64,000 nucleotides of DNA from Erpobdella octoculata (taxonomy: Eukaryota > Annelida > Clitellata > Hirudinida > Erpobdellidae). The stretch's first letter is position 1; every line of letters starts with the position of its first letter. The DNA is taken from the NCBI GenBank assembly GCA_963978895.1, contig OZ022239.1, positions 33,055,454 to 33,119,453 on the forward strand, written 5' to 3'. Below the pieces are notes generated by a model, which was given only the letters and a program-made list of their open reading frames with translations, did no database searches and had not been told where the DNA came from. The translations under genes were made by a program, and so were the position numbers. This document shows positions 27,832 to 38,749 of the stretch, one piece after another.

Positions 27832-28431
27832 ACTAGCGGGGTTACCACGTTGTTGCCCGGGGTTTTTAGAGGTTTTTCTAATGTTTGTCTCTCTCGCTCC
27901 CGTTCCCTTCTCCACTTTCCCGTTTTCGTAGCGTTCCCGGTCGCTTTTCCGCTCTCGGTCGTTTTCCAGCTCCCGGTCGCTTTCCCGCTCAGAAGTTCTG
28001 TTATCGATTTTCTCTCTTGCTCGCGTTTCCTTCCAAGCTTGCTCTCCCGATTCCAGTCGCTTTCCGCGTTCCCGGTCGCTTTCCGCGTTCCCGGTCGCTT
28101 TCCGCGTTCCCGGTCGCTTTCCCGTTCCCGGTCGCTTTCCCGTTCCCGGTCGCTTTCCCGTTCCCGGTCGCTTTCCCGTTCTCGGTCGCTTTCCCGTTCC
28201 CGGTCGCTTTCCCGTTCCCGGTCGCTTTCCCGTTTCCGGTCGCTTTCCCGTTCCCGCTCACGCTTGCTCTCCCGTTCCCGGTCATGCTTGCTCTCCCGTT
28301 CTTGGTCATGCTTGCTCTCCCATTCCCGGTCACGGTAGCTCTCCCGTTCCCGTTTCCGTTCCCGCTCATTTTCTCTTTTACATTCTTTCATAACTTCTGT
28401 TAGCCTATAAAACGCAAAATAGATTTGCTAA
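27832..28431 (-). mobile_element. Helitron-like element (copy 3), long minisatellite core
   Basis: It has ACTAGCGGGGTTACC at the left, TTGCCCGGGG and the GGTTTTTAGAGGTTTTTC module, then about 25 copies of the 18-bp unit CGGTCGCTTTCCCGTTCC to 28370. The right end (CTTTCATAACTTCTGTTAGC ... AAATAGATTTGCTAAG) supplies the empty-site comparison for the hAT insertion at 60.7 kb. Long open frames on both strands reflect the 18-bp period. Confidence 0.65.
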
Positions 28432-28822
28432 GACTATATATATATATATATGAATGTTTGTGGGTTAGTTTGTCTATTGTAGAAACGGGAAAGCACCCGG
28501 AACGGACAGCGAGCGGGAACAGAAAAGCAAGCGTGAGCGGGAATGGGAGAGCAAACGTGAGCGGGAACGGGGCAGCGACCGGGACGGGAAAACGACCGGG
28601 AGCGGGAAAGCGACCGGGAGCGGGAAAGCGACCGGGAGCGGGAAAGCGACCGGGAGCGGGAAAGCGACCGGGAGCGGGAAAGCGACCGGCAGTGGGAAAA
28701 CGACCGAAAACGGAAAAGCTAACAGGAGTGGGAAAGCAGGTGGGAAAGGAAACGGGAGAGAAAGAGACAAACATTAGAAAAACCTCTAAAAAACCTGGGC
28801 AACGCCGGGTATCTCCGCTAGT
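28432..28822 (+). mobile_element. Helitron-like element (copy 4), head-to-head with copy 3
   Basis: Opposite orientation to copy 3 and touching it at the 5' ends. It starts CTATATATATATATATGAATG, carries GGGAAAGCGACCGGGAGC units, and ends CTGGGCAACGCCGGG, a gap, then CTAGT at 28818-28822. Confidence 0.65.
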
Positions 28823-28908
28823 ACATACATAAACACACACACACAGACACACATACATGCACATACACATACATACATACACACATACATACGCACATAC
28901 ATATATAT

Positions 28909-29107
28909 ATAGTTCCCGCTCGCTCACCCGCTCCGCTCCGCTCATTTTGTGACGGATTTCAAAAATTTTTTTTTTCTTTTTGATTTTCATTGACTCTCAA
29001 GGTTGTGTGAAAATTTCATTACGATCGGATGAATGGTGTAGCAATGCATAAAGGACATTAACATACATAAATACATATATACAAACATTCATTTTTATAT
29101 ATATAGA
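28909..29107 (-). mobile_element. Helitron-like 5' module (copy 5)
   Basis: Only the CACCCGCTCCGCTCCGCTC ... GGTGTAGCAATGCATAAAGG module and the TCTATATATATAAAAATG start (minus strand) are present. 29110-29755 is AT-rich with no supported gene. Confidence 0.6.
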
Positions 29108-29758
29108 TTTATATGTATGCTTTTTAATATGTGTATATTAAATAGTATGTAACAAGCAATTTTCATAATAATCTTAATTTTTTTGCACATCTAGTCAAAA
29201 ACGGCATAATAAAGTAGTTTATTTGTATCCGTATATAATGTTGCGAGACAAATTTTAACTTTATGTATATTTTGCATTAGGTAGTTTTCATCTATAGATT
29301 GAGTTATTTTTATTTAAATGGATATTAAGAGCTGATATATTGTATATTTTAGAGAAAAACGGCTCCATAAATCAGTTTATTTGTATTTTTTTATTGATAA
29401 TTTGTAATGTTTGTATATCATGCAATAAGTAACAATAAAGCATTCAGCTTAAACTTTAATTATTTTTATTTAATTGGATTAAAAGAGCTGGCATATTCAA
29501 TTATTTTACCGATTTTAAGGCCGATTTTGAAAATCGTCTGTAATTTTTTTATACGATGAGTTGGAAGGGTAGATTTTTAACTAATTGTTGCTAACACATA
29601 TACCTATAAAACAAAATATTTAATTGCTTTGCTTCCAATTATGCCACCTTTTTTTAATTCTCCTGGACTAGAACGGCTGCCTTTGTTACATCGTAATAGT
29701 TTTTGATAATGCTCACAATCTATATTAAAATTTAGTTAAAATTTGTATTTTATAAGTA

Positions 29759-29868
29759 ACTAGCAGGGTTACCGGGCGCTGCTCGGGGTTTTCAGAGGTT
29801 TTTTATCATTTTTCTCTCTTTCTCCTTCCCCGCTTGCTCTCCCTTTCCCGTTATATATATATATATAT
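29759..29868 (-). mobile_element. Helitron-like 3' terminus (copy 6)
   Basis: It has ACTAGCAGGGTTACCGGGCG, the GCTCGGGG hairpin arm and a GGTTTTTTATCATTTTTCTC module. It is truncated after about 110 bp, right beside copy 7. Confidence 0.55.
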
Positions 29869-29870
29869 AT

Positions 29871-30390
29871 ACTAGCGGGGGCACCCGGCGTTGCCCGGGG
29901 TTTTTAGAGGCTTTTCTAATGTTTGTCTCTCTCGCTCCCGTTTCTTTCTCCACTTTCCCGTTCCCGTCGCGTTTCCGCTCCCGGTCATTTTCCCGCTTTC
30001 GGTCATTTTCCAGCTCCCGGTCGCTTTCCCGCTCCCGGTCGCTTTCCCGCTCCCGGTTGCTTTCCCGTTCTCGGTCGCTTTCCCTTTCCCGCTCTATCTT
30101 TCGATCTCAGTTGGCTTCCCGTTTTCGCTCATGTATGTATGTATATGTATGTGTATATATATATGTATATAGTTCCCGCTCACTCACCCGCTCCGCTCAT
30201 TTTGTGACGGATTTTTTTTCTATATTTGATTCCCCTTGACTCTCAAAGTTGTGTGAAAATTTCCTTACGATTGGATAAATGGTGTAGCAATGCATAAAGG
30301 ACATACATACATACATACATACATACATACATACATACATACATACATACATACATACATACATACATACATACATACATACATACATAC

Positions 30391-30421
<31 letters not shown>

Positions 30422-30607
30422 CATACATACATACATACATACATACATACATACATACATACATACATACATACATACATACATACATACATACATACAT
30501 ACATACATACATACATACATACATACATACATACATACATACATACATACATACATACATACATACATACATACATACATACAAACATTCATTTATATAT
30601 ATATATA
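29871..30607 (-). mobile_element. Helitron-like element (copy 7), full length with (ACAT)n
   Basis: The most complete copy. It has CTAGT terminus and CCCGG hairpin at 29871-29900, 18-bp units at 29960-30085, the conserved CTCACCCGCTCCGCTC module at 30180-30300, a 280-bp ACAT array (30301-30583), and ends TCTATATATATATATAAATG on the minus strand. There is no coding capacity. Confidence 0.7.
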
Positions 30608-30609
30608 GA

Positions 30610-31490
30610 TTGGTTTTGTCTGCTTTTGTTGTGACTTATTTTATACGTCAAATACCTAAAAACAATTCTCGGTAACGTTTGAATTTACGTCGTGATAGTT
30701 TTTGATAATTATAATAAACTACAATAAAAATTTAAAAAGGTATTTCTTCGTTGAATGAATGTTTTGTACCAGACGTTTGTGTTTCAAAGGTTATAGATAA
30801 TGTATGTGATTCTTCTTCCAGTCACGTCCTTGAAGTTGACTGTAATTCCGTTGTTAAAGGCTTTACTAACTGATCTTAATTATTTAGTTATTACTGTTAT
30901 TATTATAATTATTTTAATTTAAATATTTTTTATGTTGTTACATTTGTATATAATGAATTTAAATTTTATTTAAATTGTATTTTAATTCTTTTCAATTAGT
31001 TGTATCTTTTACCATTTAGTCACTGCATTTTATTTTAAAAAGTTAAACGGCTCTGATTATGGCAAAAAATTGCCGAAATAGATCTATTAGCCTATAAGAT
31101 TATGGAGTTTGTGTTCGATAATAAATTATTTTTAAACCGATTTAGAGTATTGGAAAAAATTAAAAATAAAATCGATTCAGCCAAGTGCGCCACTTTTTTC
31201 AATCGAGTTTGCCTAAAAGAACATATAGCGCCGAAGTATTCAAAATAAATAAATAAATAAATAAAAATTTAGTAAACATTCGTATTTTTATGGTAATTCG
31301 TTCTGACTGCACTTGTGACTTGTTTTATACGTTAAATTGATAGAAAAAACACTTCTCGGCAATGTTTGAATTTGTTGAATCTGTTGGTTGTCATGTCACC
31401 CGGACGCTATCAAGGGAGGCGTTTCATCGAATTAATAGCCCTAATTGTAAACCGTTAAAAGAACTCTTCATTTTTCTCAAAAAATTAAAA
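30610..31490. other. intergenic, no gene seen
   Basis: AT-rich sequence. A short AAAT run lies near 31244-31264. Small open frames have no support. Confidence 0.5.
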
Positions 31491-31494
31491 CTTC

Positions 31495-34165
31495 TGCGAT
31501 GTGGTTCCGAACGACGTCATCAGAGATCGCAGATCTGGATATATTTGTCAGATGCGCAAGTCATCAAAATGTCATCACCCTACTGAAACAATACAAAATG
31601 CCAATAACTTACATAAACATCAACGGCAACCTCCAATGTCAAAGCGACGTCGTCCAGCCAGCTGGGTATCGCCATTGGTAGACATCTCTGATGCGACATC
31701 ATCTGATCATGTCAGGGGGCGGCCGCAACCAAAACATGACGCCAAATCAAAACTTAAATTTAGATTACTAAATGCTCAGTCGGTCGGGAATAAATATGCT
31801 ACAATCTGTGGTGAAATAATCGACAATGTTATCGGGATTTGTTTGCTAACGGAGACGTGGCCTTCCACCGCCAACGACATAGCTCTTAGAAGATGCCTCA
31901 TAACATGGACAGTGCCACTCGCCCATTAACCACCGACTACAAAGCGAAAGACTGTCCAGTCGTGGAAAAGAGTCAACCGCGAACAGCTGAAACAATCCAT
32001 TGCTGAGTCCGATCTCGGCGCGTTTGTCACAAATGACGTCTCGACCGAGTTCTTCGGGATATTTCCAACAAAGTCGCTCCGCCATAGGAGACCACTGTTC
32101 GAGTGCAGCCTATCGCGGTTTGGTACGACGACGAGTCCCGTCGGCGATCACGTGCACTGGAAAGGAAATATCGTAAAACCAGTCTGGCCTCTGATCGATC
32201 TCTTTGGGTTCAGCAGGAAAAAGCAAGGCACAACGCCAATCGTGTGAAAGAGAATGCCTATTGGCTTGGACAGATCTCGGAGCATTCTGGTCGACCGCGT
32301 AATTTATGGAAGTCCTTCTCGTCCATCATGGGTTTAGATCGTGTGACGTCGATGTCAGTTAAGAGTCCGTCGGCTCAGGATCTACTGGAGTATTTTGTTC
32401 GGAAGATAGAAGCAATACGCAAGGCGACTGGTGGCACTCCAGTCGCTACTAAACTTTCACCATCTGTCAACTTCTTTAGTCATTTCGAATTTGTTAGTAC
32501 TGAAGATGTACGAAAAATGATCATGTCTACCAAGTCCAAGTCCTGCTCCATCGATCCGATTCCGACTGGAATTCTCAAGGAAATGTTTCCAGAGCTGCTA
32601 CCTTTCATAACAGCTATGTGCAACAAGTCAATGCAAGAGGGATGTCTACCAGCCTCTCAAAAACATGCCATCATATCACCAATCATCAAAAAAGCTGGAA
32701 TGGACCCTCAAGATGTTAAGAGCTATCGTTCGATCTCAAACCTGACATACATATCAAAGCTCGTTGAGAGGATGGTCTACCGACAGATTACGACTTATCT
32801 GGATGAAAATCACCTTTTTCCAGAATACCAGTCCGGTTTTCGTGCCAGTCACTCTACGGAGACGGCCGTACTGAAAGTATTGTCTGACATTTTCACCGCG
32901 ACGGATCAGGGCAGCATTGGGCTGCTAGACCTCCTTGATATGTCGGCTGCATTCGACACGGTCGACCATGAAATTCTTCTCCTGCGGTTGGAGTCATCAA
33001 ATGGAATCTCTGGTACAGCTTTGGCATAGATGCGCTCGTTCTTATTTGAACGCACTCAGCGGGTCGTTTTCAGTGGCGGCCTATCACCACTTAATATTGT
33101 CACCACTGGCGTGCTTCAGGGTAGTGTACTCGGACTGCTTTTGTTTCTGTTATACTCTGCGGATATTCCTCTAATTGCCAGTCAGTTTGGTCTTGGCGTC
33201 CACTGTTACGCGGACAACTTTACTTCTTCGACAAAGCGGTACATCTCGACAGGATTGTATCCAAGATCAGGGCCTGCATCAACGAGATTGACGAATGGAT
33301 GTCCTCGAACCGACTCAAATTGAACTCCGACAATACTCAGTTCATATGGCTTGGCACGCGTCAACAGCTTCAAAAGGTCGGAATTGATTCTATGGAACTC
33401 GGAAGCAACAATGTTAAAGTCCAAGCTTCCGTTGGTAACTTAGGAGTTACGCTAGACAGTCAACTGTCCGTGAAAGCCCACGGTCAACGAACATGATGCA
33501 GGACGTGTTTTTACCAGTTGCGTCAGTTCCGTTCCGTTCGTCGATCACTTTCCTTCAATGCATGCACATTGTTAGTCCACGCTTTCATCACCAGCAGGTT
33601 TGACTATTGCAATAGTCTGCTGGCTGGAATCTCTGTCGGTTTGATGAACCAACTTCAATCTGTCATCCGAGTTGCTGCTCGCCTGGTAATGCGGAAACAA
33701 AAGTTTGATCCCATTACAAAAGATGTTCGAGATCGACTGCACTCGCTCCCTGTCAAACAGAGGATAGATTACAAACTCGGTATGTTGGTCTACAAATGCC
33801 TGCATTCTGCGGCATCAGCATATTTAGCGGAGATGCTGGAGCACAGATCAGACAAACCTGCACTCCATCGACTGCGACACACAAAGAATCGTGGACCGGG
33901 CAAACTCGTCATTCCTCGCTCAAGGCTGAAAACGTTTGGACCCCGAAGCTTTGCCACGACGGGTCCACGCCTATGGAACAGCCTGCCGGATGAAGTCACT
34001 GACGAAACACTAAACATTTCAACATTCAAAACCAGACTCAAAACATTTTTATTTAAACAATCTTTCCGGGTAAATTGATGTTATGCGCAAGCGACTCTGT
34101 GATAGCCCTACTATGAAGAGGCGCTATAAAAATGCTCTTTACATTACATTACAGTTGTCCTGGGA
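31495..34165 (+). pseudogene. L2/CR1-like LINE relic
   Basis: The endonuclease start (KFRLLNAQSVGNKYATICGE then LLTETW, near 31760-31860) is followed after an internal deletion by an RT region from about 32103. It has KSCSIDPIPTGILKEMFPEL, SYRSISNLTYISKLVERMVY, YQSGFRASHSTETAV, LDMSAAFDTVDHEILL, a stop near 33027, VLQGSVLGLLLFLLYSADIP and YADN in place of the catalytic YADD. The thumb follows (FDYCNSLLAGIS, WNSLPDEV). The 3' end reads GCGCTATAAAAATGC then ACATTACATTACA, as in L2-type LINEs. Frameshifts, stops and the lost Asp show it is inactive. Confidence 0.88.
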
Positions 34166-34216
34166 TCAGTTGTACTGGGGTCAGTTGACGGAATCAGTTT
34201 TCCTGGGATCAGTAGG
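34150..34216. repeat. inverted units of the ACTGATCCCAGGACA minisatellite
   Basis: TGTCCTGGGATCAGT-type units, the reverse complement of the array at 24220-24345. Confidence 0.7.
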
Positions 34217-34224
34217 CACTAACT

Positions 34225-34618
34225 CTGTTTGTGTCTCTCGCTCCCGTTTCCTTCCATGCTTGCTCTCCCGCTCTCGGTCGCTTTCCCGTTTCCGTTTGCT
34301 CTCCCGTCCCGGTCGCTTTCCCGCATGCTCTCCCGTTCCGGGTCGCTTTCCCTTTTCCGCTCGCTCCTTCGTTTTCTGTTTTTTCCGTTCCCGCTTGCTT
34401 TTCCGTTCCCATTCCCGCTCATTCTTCAGTTCCTGTTTCAGCTCTGTTTCCCGCTTCGCTCATTTTGTGACCGATTTTAATTTTCTTCACAAAAACCTTC
34501 GTCTATTGACTTTTAAGGTTGTGTGAAAATTTCATTAAGATCGGATGAATGGTGTAGCAATGCATAAAGGACACACAGACAGACAGAGAGAATCTCATTT
34601 ATTTACGTATAGATACAA
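34225..34618 (-). mobile_element. Helitron-like element (copy 8), 3' end missing
   Basis: GTCTCTCGCTCCCGTTTCC, then 18-bp-like units to 34445, then the CGCTCATTTTGTGACCG ... GGTGTAGCAATGCATAAAGG module, ending with TCTATACGTAAATAAATG on the minus strand. The CTAGT hairpin terminus is replaced by satellite. Confidence 0.55.
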
Positions 34619-34989
34619 GATGGAAACACATTATATCAAAATTTGAGTGCCGCCCACATGATCAAAATTTTTGTCTTTTGAAGTTGAATATTATTGTTGC
34701 TGAATGGAACTGAATGCTTTTACAAGAATTGTAACTATAATGTTTGTACCAAAATGCAAAAAGTCTGGGGTTCGTCTCCAAGTTTGGTTTTGTACAAAAA
34801 ACAGTGAAATACCTAGGGAAGGTACTAAACATAAACTGAAGAATTCGTTACAAAAGTCTTAGAACGAATGCGCTAACTATTTTCTAATGAAAATAATAAT
34901 TAAGAATACAACTCAAAAATTAAAAAACTGTAAATTCGAATACAAAAATAAATTAATAGACAGACCACTCGTAGATATCGTTAAGTATA

Positions 34990-35161
34990 GACATTAGTAA
35001 ATGAAGATGCTAAACAGTCTAGACAATGTGCAGAGGTTGCAAAGAAGGGAAACAGAATTTTGGGCATGATCAAAAGAACCATAGTCAGCAGAGATAAAGA
35101 TACAGTTTTAAGATTGTATAAATCTCTAGTTAGGCCACACTTGAAATACTGTGTGCAGGCA
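34990..35161 (+). pseudogene. LINE fragment, left of hAT insertion
   Basis: Plus-strand codons read QCAEVAKKGNRILGMIKRTI and LRLYKSLVRPHLKYCVQA, the post-YADD region of a non-LTR RT. The reading frame continues across the hAT insertion at 37012. Confidence 0.85.
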
Positions 35162-37003
35162 CAGGCCCGTAGCTAGCGGGGTGGCTGGGGGGGCTGCAGC
35201 CCCCCCACTAAAAATGTAAGCCCCCCCACTAAAATTTTAAATAAAAATAAATAAATAAAGGTAAATTTAAATATAAAATTAATAATAATAATAATTTGAA
35301 TGCCTGTAGAATGAATAATTGGTAAAACCCATACCAAAAAAGAGCAAAAGTACAGATTAGCACGCTACGTGATTCTGTAATAAGCAATATAGTGTTCACC
35401 AGAGTGGAATCAGCTTTGTGCTGTTTATTTTAGCATGTTGGATGGTATATTAGGAGAGTTGATGGAGAGCTTTGTTGATAGTTATTTAAGTTATTCTAAA
35501 GGTTTGACTTGTGCAGTGGCTGCCCTTTTACCAACATCAGACAAGTTTTTAGATGTCAACGACCTTAAACCGTTGACGCAACTGCTAAAACAAGACAGGC
35601 ATGACGATGTTGAAAAATATATTGCAGACGAGGCTCTCATTACAAGTAGGTTTCTAAAATACAAATTTCAACCGGGCTACAGTCTCCAGGAAATGATGGA
35701 TTTTATGCTGGACTATAAAGATGCATTTCCTACTCTAAATTGGCACTATTCAGCTGCAATGACTCTCGGCATCTCGATTGCCACTTGTGAAAATTTATTT
35801 TTTTGTCTACGAGTATTACAACCACAGAGAAGATCAATGTCCCATGAGAGAAAAAACAAACTTGTACTTCTGGCATTTGAAAAATCACTCTGTAAAGCAA
35901 TTGATATGGATACCTATCAAATACCAAGAATGCAATAAAATAAAATTGGATTCAAATAATTGTCTTGACAATGATCAAACCATATTATAATGAAATGGAA
36001 TTTTTAGTTTAGTTTCTCATTTTAAGCTACTACACATCCATTCATGTTTTACACATGAAAATTGTCATGAGTTTCATAATCAGTGCTCGGACGTAGTCTT
36101 ACAATATTATAATAACTTTAATCTTACAGTTTTAGAACAGAGAAAGAAGCTAATTCAGCTTAGCTGACAAACATTGGCTTTTGATTTTTGAATGACTCTC
36201 AATAATTTAAACTATTTTCATAATTTAGTATTTTTTAGTGCTAGTCTGACACTGCAATACTATTAACCCCAATATTCTGAACTGATTAATTCAAAGAAAC
36301 AATTTAAAGCTTACTGTCAAACCACACAATCTTTTCAACAATATAAGTTTAATGATAGACTTGATATATAATCTAATCTTCTATTTAGATTGTTTAGAAA
36401 CTGATGACAAGTTGCATGTGTAACACATGAATGGATGTTTAGTAACTTAAAATGAGAAAGTAAACTAAATAGTACATTTTATTATAATGTGGTTTGATCT
36501 TTGTCAAAACAAATATTTAAATCCGATTTTATTTTATTGATTTCTTGGCATTTGATACAGATGTAAAAGTTTTTATCAAAAATAAAATAAGCAAGTTATT
36601 GTATTGTGGACTATAACGGTTGTCTTAATCAGAAATTAAATTTGGACAATTTGATTCAGTGCTGTCATCCCAGTGGTGTGCCATGCACGCATCAAAAATC
36701 AAGATTGTGGATAACAACAAGCATACTGTTATTTGACAAAATTGCCTGTGGAAATTGTAAATTTTTGTTATTACGAGCAACATATTACAACTCTTAGAAA
36801 ATCTAAAATTAAATAATAGGATATCCAAAATTGGATGCCATTTTTTGTCAAATGCTACAAAATGCTTTAGCGAATCTCCTTATCGCGAAAGGCTTCGCAC
36901 CTGCGGCGCTCGCGCGCAGGCTTCTTCGGTGCCTTCGTTCGTCAGTAGCCCCCCTACTAATTTTCATAGCCCCCCCACTCACTAAATCCTGCCTACGGGC
37001 CTG
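35162..37003 (+). mobile_element. hAT transposon, 1842 bp, 8-bp TSD
   Basis: The termini are CAGGCCCGTAG and its inverse CTACGGGCCTG. The flanks carry a perfect 8-bp duplication TGCAGGCA (35154-35161 and 37004-37011), the hallmark of hAT insertion. C-run blocks (GCCCCCCCACTAAA) form extended subterminal inverted repeats. Inside is the C-terminal part of a transposase (35435-35938) and a ~165-bp inverted repeat. The N-terminal transposase half is absent, so it is non-autonomous. Confidence 0.93.
35435..35938 (+). pseudogene. hAT transposase C-terminal fragment
   Basis: 167 codons containing FVDSYLSYSKGLTCAVAALL, KFLDVNDLKPLTQLLKQD and a dimerisation block LNWHYSAAMTLGISIATCEN followed by LFFCLRVLQPQRRSMSHERK and LVLLAFEKSL. 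This matches the C-terminal hAT dimerisation domain (A.T..IS.ATCE..F..L). The RNase H-like catalytic core upstream is missing, so it cannot be active. It ends TAA within the left arm of an internal inverted repeat. Confidence 0.85.
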
Positions 37004-37011
37004 TGCAGGCA

Positions 37012-37500
37012 TGGAGCCCTTGTCTTAAAAAAGATATCTACATAATTGAAAAAGTGCAAAGACGAGCTACAAAGATGATTGCTGAGTTAAAAGGACTGAA
37101 TTATGAACAACGTTTGAGTAGATGTAATCTGACCACACTTGAAAAGAGGAGGACTAGAGGAGACTTAATTGAGACTTACAAATTATTGAACGGATTGGTT
37201 GACCTAAATCCGGAAAGATTTTTTGAGAGATCGAGATACAAAAGTACCAGAGGGCACAACTTTAAGCTATATAAAAAAGGGAGAGTTCAATGAAACATAA
37301 ATTCTTTAGTGCAAGAGTGACGAATGAATGGAATAAATTGGAGAATGAAGTTGTGAATGCTGAAACTGTTGAAGAATTTAAAATTAAATTATGTAAATAT
37401 GGTTTTTAAATGTTTGATAGTGGATCTCACACACGATTATTATTAATTGTTCTGATTCACTTTAAAATAAACGTTATGTTATGTTATGTTATGTTAGAGA
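37012..37500 (+). pseudogene. LINE fragment, right of hAT insertion, with 3' tail
   Basis: It encodes WSPCLKKDIYIIEKVQRRAT, KRRTRGDLIETYKLLNGL and, after a frame break, WNKLENEVVNAETVEEFK. This continues the fragment ending at 35161. The 3' end is a (TTATG)n tail near 37471-37496, the kind of short tandem tail seen in CR1/L2/RTE-like LINEs. Confidence 0.85.
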
Positions 37501-37850
37501 CTGCTACTGATATGATTTATCACGTGGATGGCGTTTTATTTTTACATGAAATAAAAAGCTAGGGCATTTTAAAATATATGAAAAGTTTGTTTAGTAAATT
37601 AAAAAACAAACTTTTTCAAATAAGTATTTTGTTATTGCATTAATAAAACTAAAAAAGTTTATTATATAACTTTGTTCATTGAATTTTAATCGTGGCAATC
37701 CATATTTTTATATCTGGCTTTTCCCTCGACGTAAACAACTGTATCGGCTCAATTCTAACTGCTTACCAGCTAAGTGCTAAAGATAAATTAGCTAAAACTG
37801 AACTGACTAAAGTCTCCTCATACTACCTACTGTAACGCTTGCTAAGAACT

Positions 37851-38745
37851 ATGGTGTTTGTACAGTATGGAGTTTTGATTGAATGGTTAGTTTTTTTTCT
37901 TAAAATTAAAAAAACTTGTTTTCTTCATTAAAATAATTAAATAAAACTAAAAGTTTTAGTTTTTAAAACTGACTAAACGGCAAGACTGAGTGAATAGATT
38001 AAAATAAAAAATGGCTTGTTAATAACAAACAATATTATAATCTCTAAATCTAAAGTAAGGTTGTTTTCAATAATTTTGAATGTTATGTAACGTATTTTAT
38101 TTATTGTAGATAACGATCAAATAAGGTTTGACAAATAAATAAGATTGACTTATTAGACATTAGAGTCATTAGGCAGGCTCTAAAATTTATACTATTAAGT
38201 CTACATGACTCTAAGTCAAATTTTATATTTTTTTGGTCCTTGGATTTTAAAGTGAGAAAAAGTACAGCACATAAGAATTTTTATAAAGAACTTTGATTGT
38301 TTGATTATTTTTAATTCCTAAATGTGTCATCGTCTATTTGATAGTAGGTAGAATTTTAGATTAATTGGAATTATAAATTATATGGTGGCAATAACAAATA
38401 GCAGTAGCTAACTTGCTTTGGCATATTTTAATCCGGTTTATTTTTATAATTCCTAATAAATTATCATCAGTGTTATTGTAAAAGAAAATTCAATCATCTA
38501 CTTGCTTGCTTAGCCTTGACCTATAATTTAGTATCTTTGATTTTTCTTGTCTTCTTCCCAGTGATCCGGCAATGAAGCACATGATCCTCCACCTGAGCGA
38601 GACAAAGGTGTTAGGCAAGCCCTTCGTGACGAACGATCTCGACGATAACCACCTATTCATCTCGCAGGACGTCGTTGACAAGTTGCAGGAGAAAATTGAA
38701 GAGCATATGAAAAGTCTCAACTACATACCAAACACTCAGAAGTAG
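37851..38745 (+). CDS. GTF2H5: TFIIH subunit 5 (TTDA/p8), two exons
   Basis: Exon 1 is 37851-37885 and encodes MVFVQYGVLIE plus TG, with donor GTTAGT. Exon 2 is 38562-38745, after acceptor TTCTTCCCAG, and starts T to complete Cys. The 72-residue product contains CDPAMKHMILHL, GKPFVTNDLDDNHLFI and LQEKIEEHM and ends in TQK. It aligns end to end with human GTF2H5 (71 residues; VLIECDPAMKQ, DIDDTHVF, LQERV, TQK). The protein is the smallest TFIIH core subunit: it binds and stabilises p52 and stimulates the XPB ATPase in nucleotide excision repair (family knowledge). A polyadenylation signal AATAAA lies at 38804-38809. The intron is 676 nt, and the first exon is too short to be found by length alone. 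Confidence 0.96.
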
Positions 38746-38749
38746 CTTA

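Noticed and set aside
27840..28370. CRISPR-like array of short regular repeats
   Set aside because: Units are directly abutting with no unique spacers, the genome is eukaryotic, and the array is a minisatellite inside a transposon.
27769..28391. Long Ser/Arg-rich (SRSRSL) or Glu/Arg-rich frames on both strands
   Set aside because: They are translations of an 18-bp minisatellite in every frame; the period is a multiple of three, so all frames stay open. They lie inside Helitron-like elements.
32103..33029. 308-residue protein-coding gene
   Set aside because: It is the palm/fingers part of a degraded LINE reverse transcriptase with a stop, frameshifts and YADN in place of YADD.
35435..35938. 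Domesticated hAT-derived host gene
   Set aside because: The fragment sits in an element with intact termini and target duplication and lacks the catalytic core, so it is an element relic and not a host gene.
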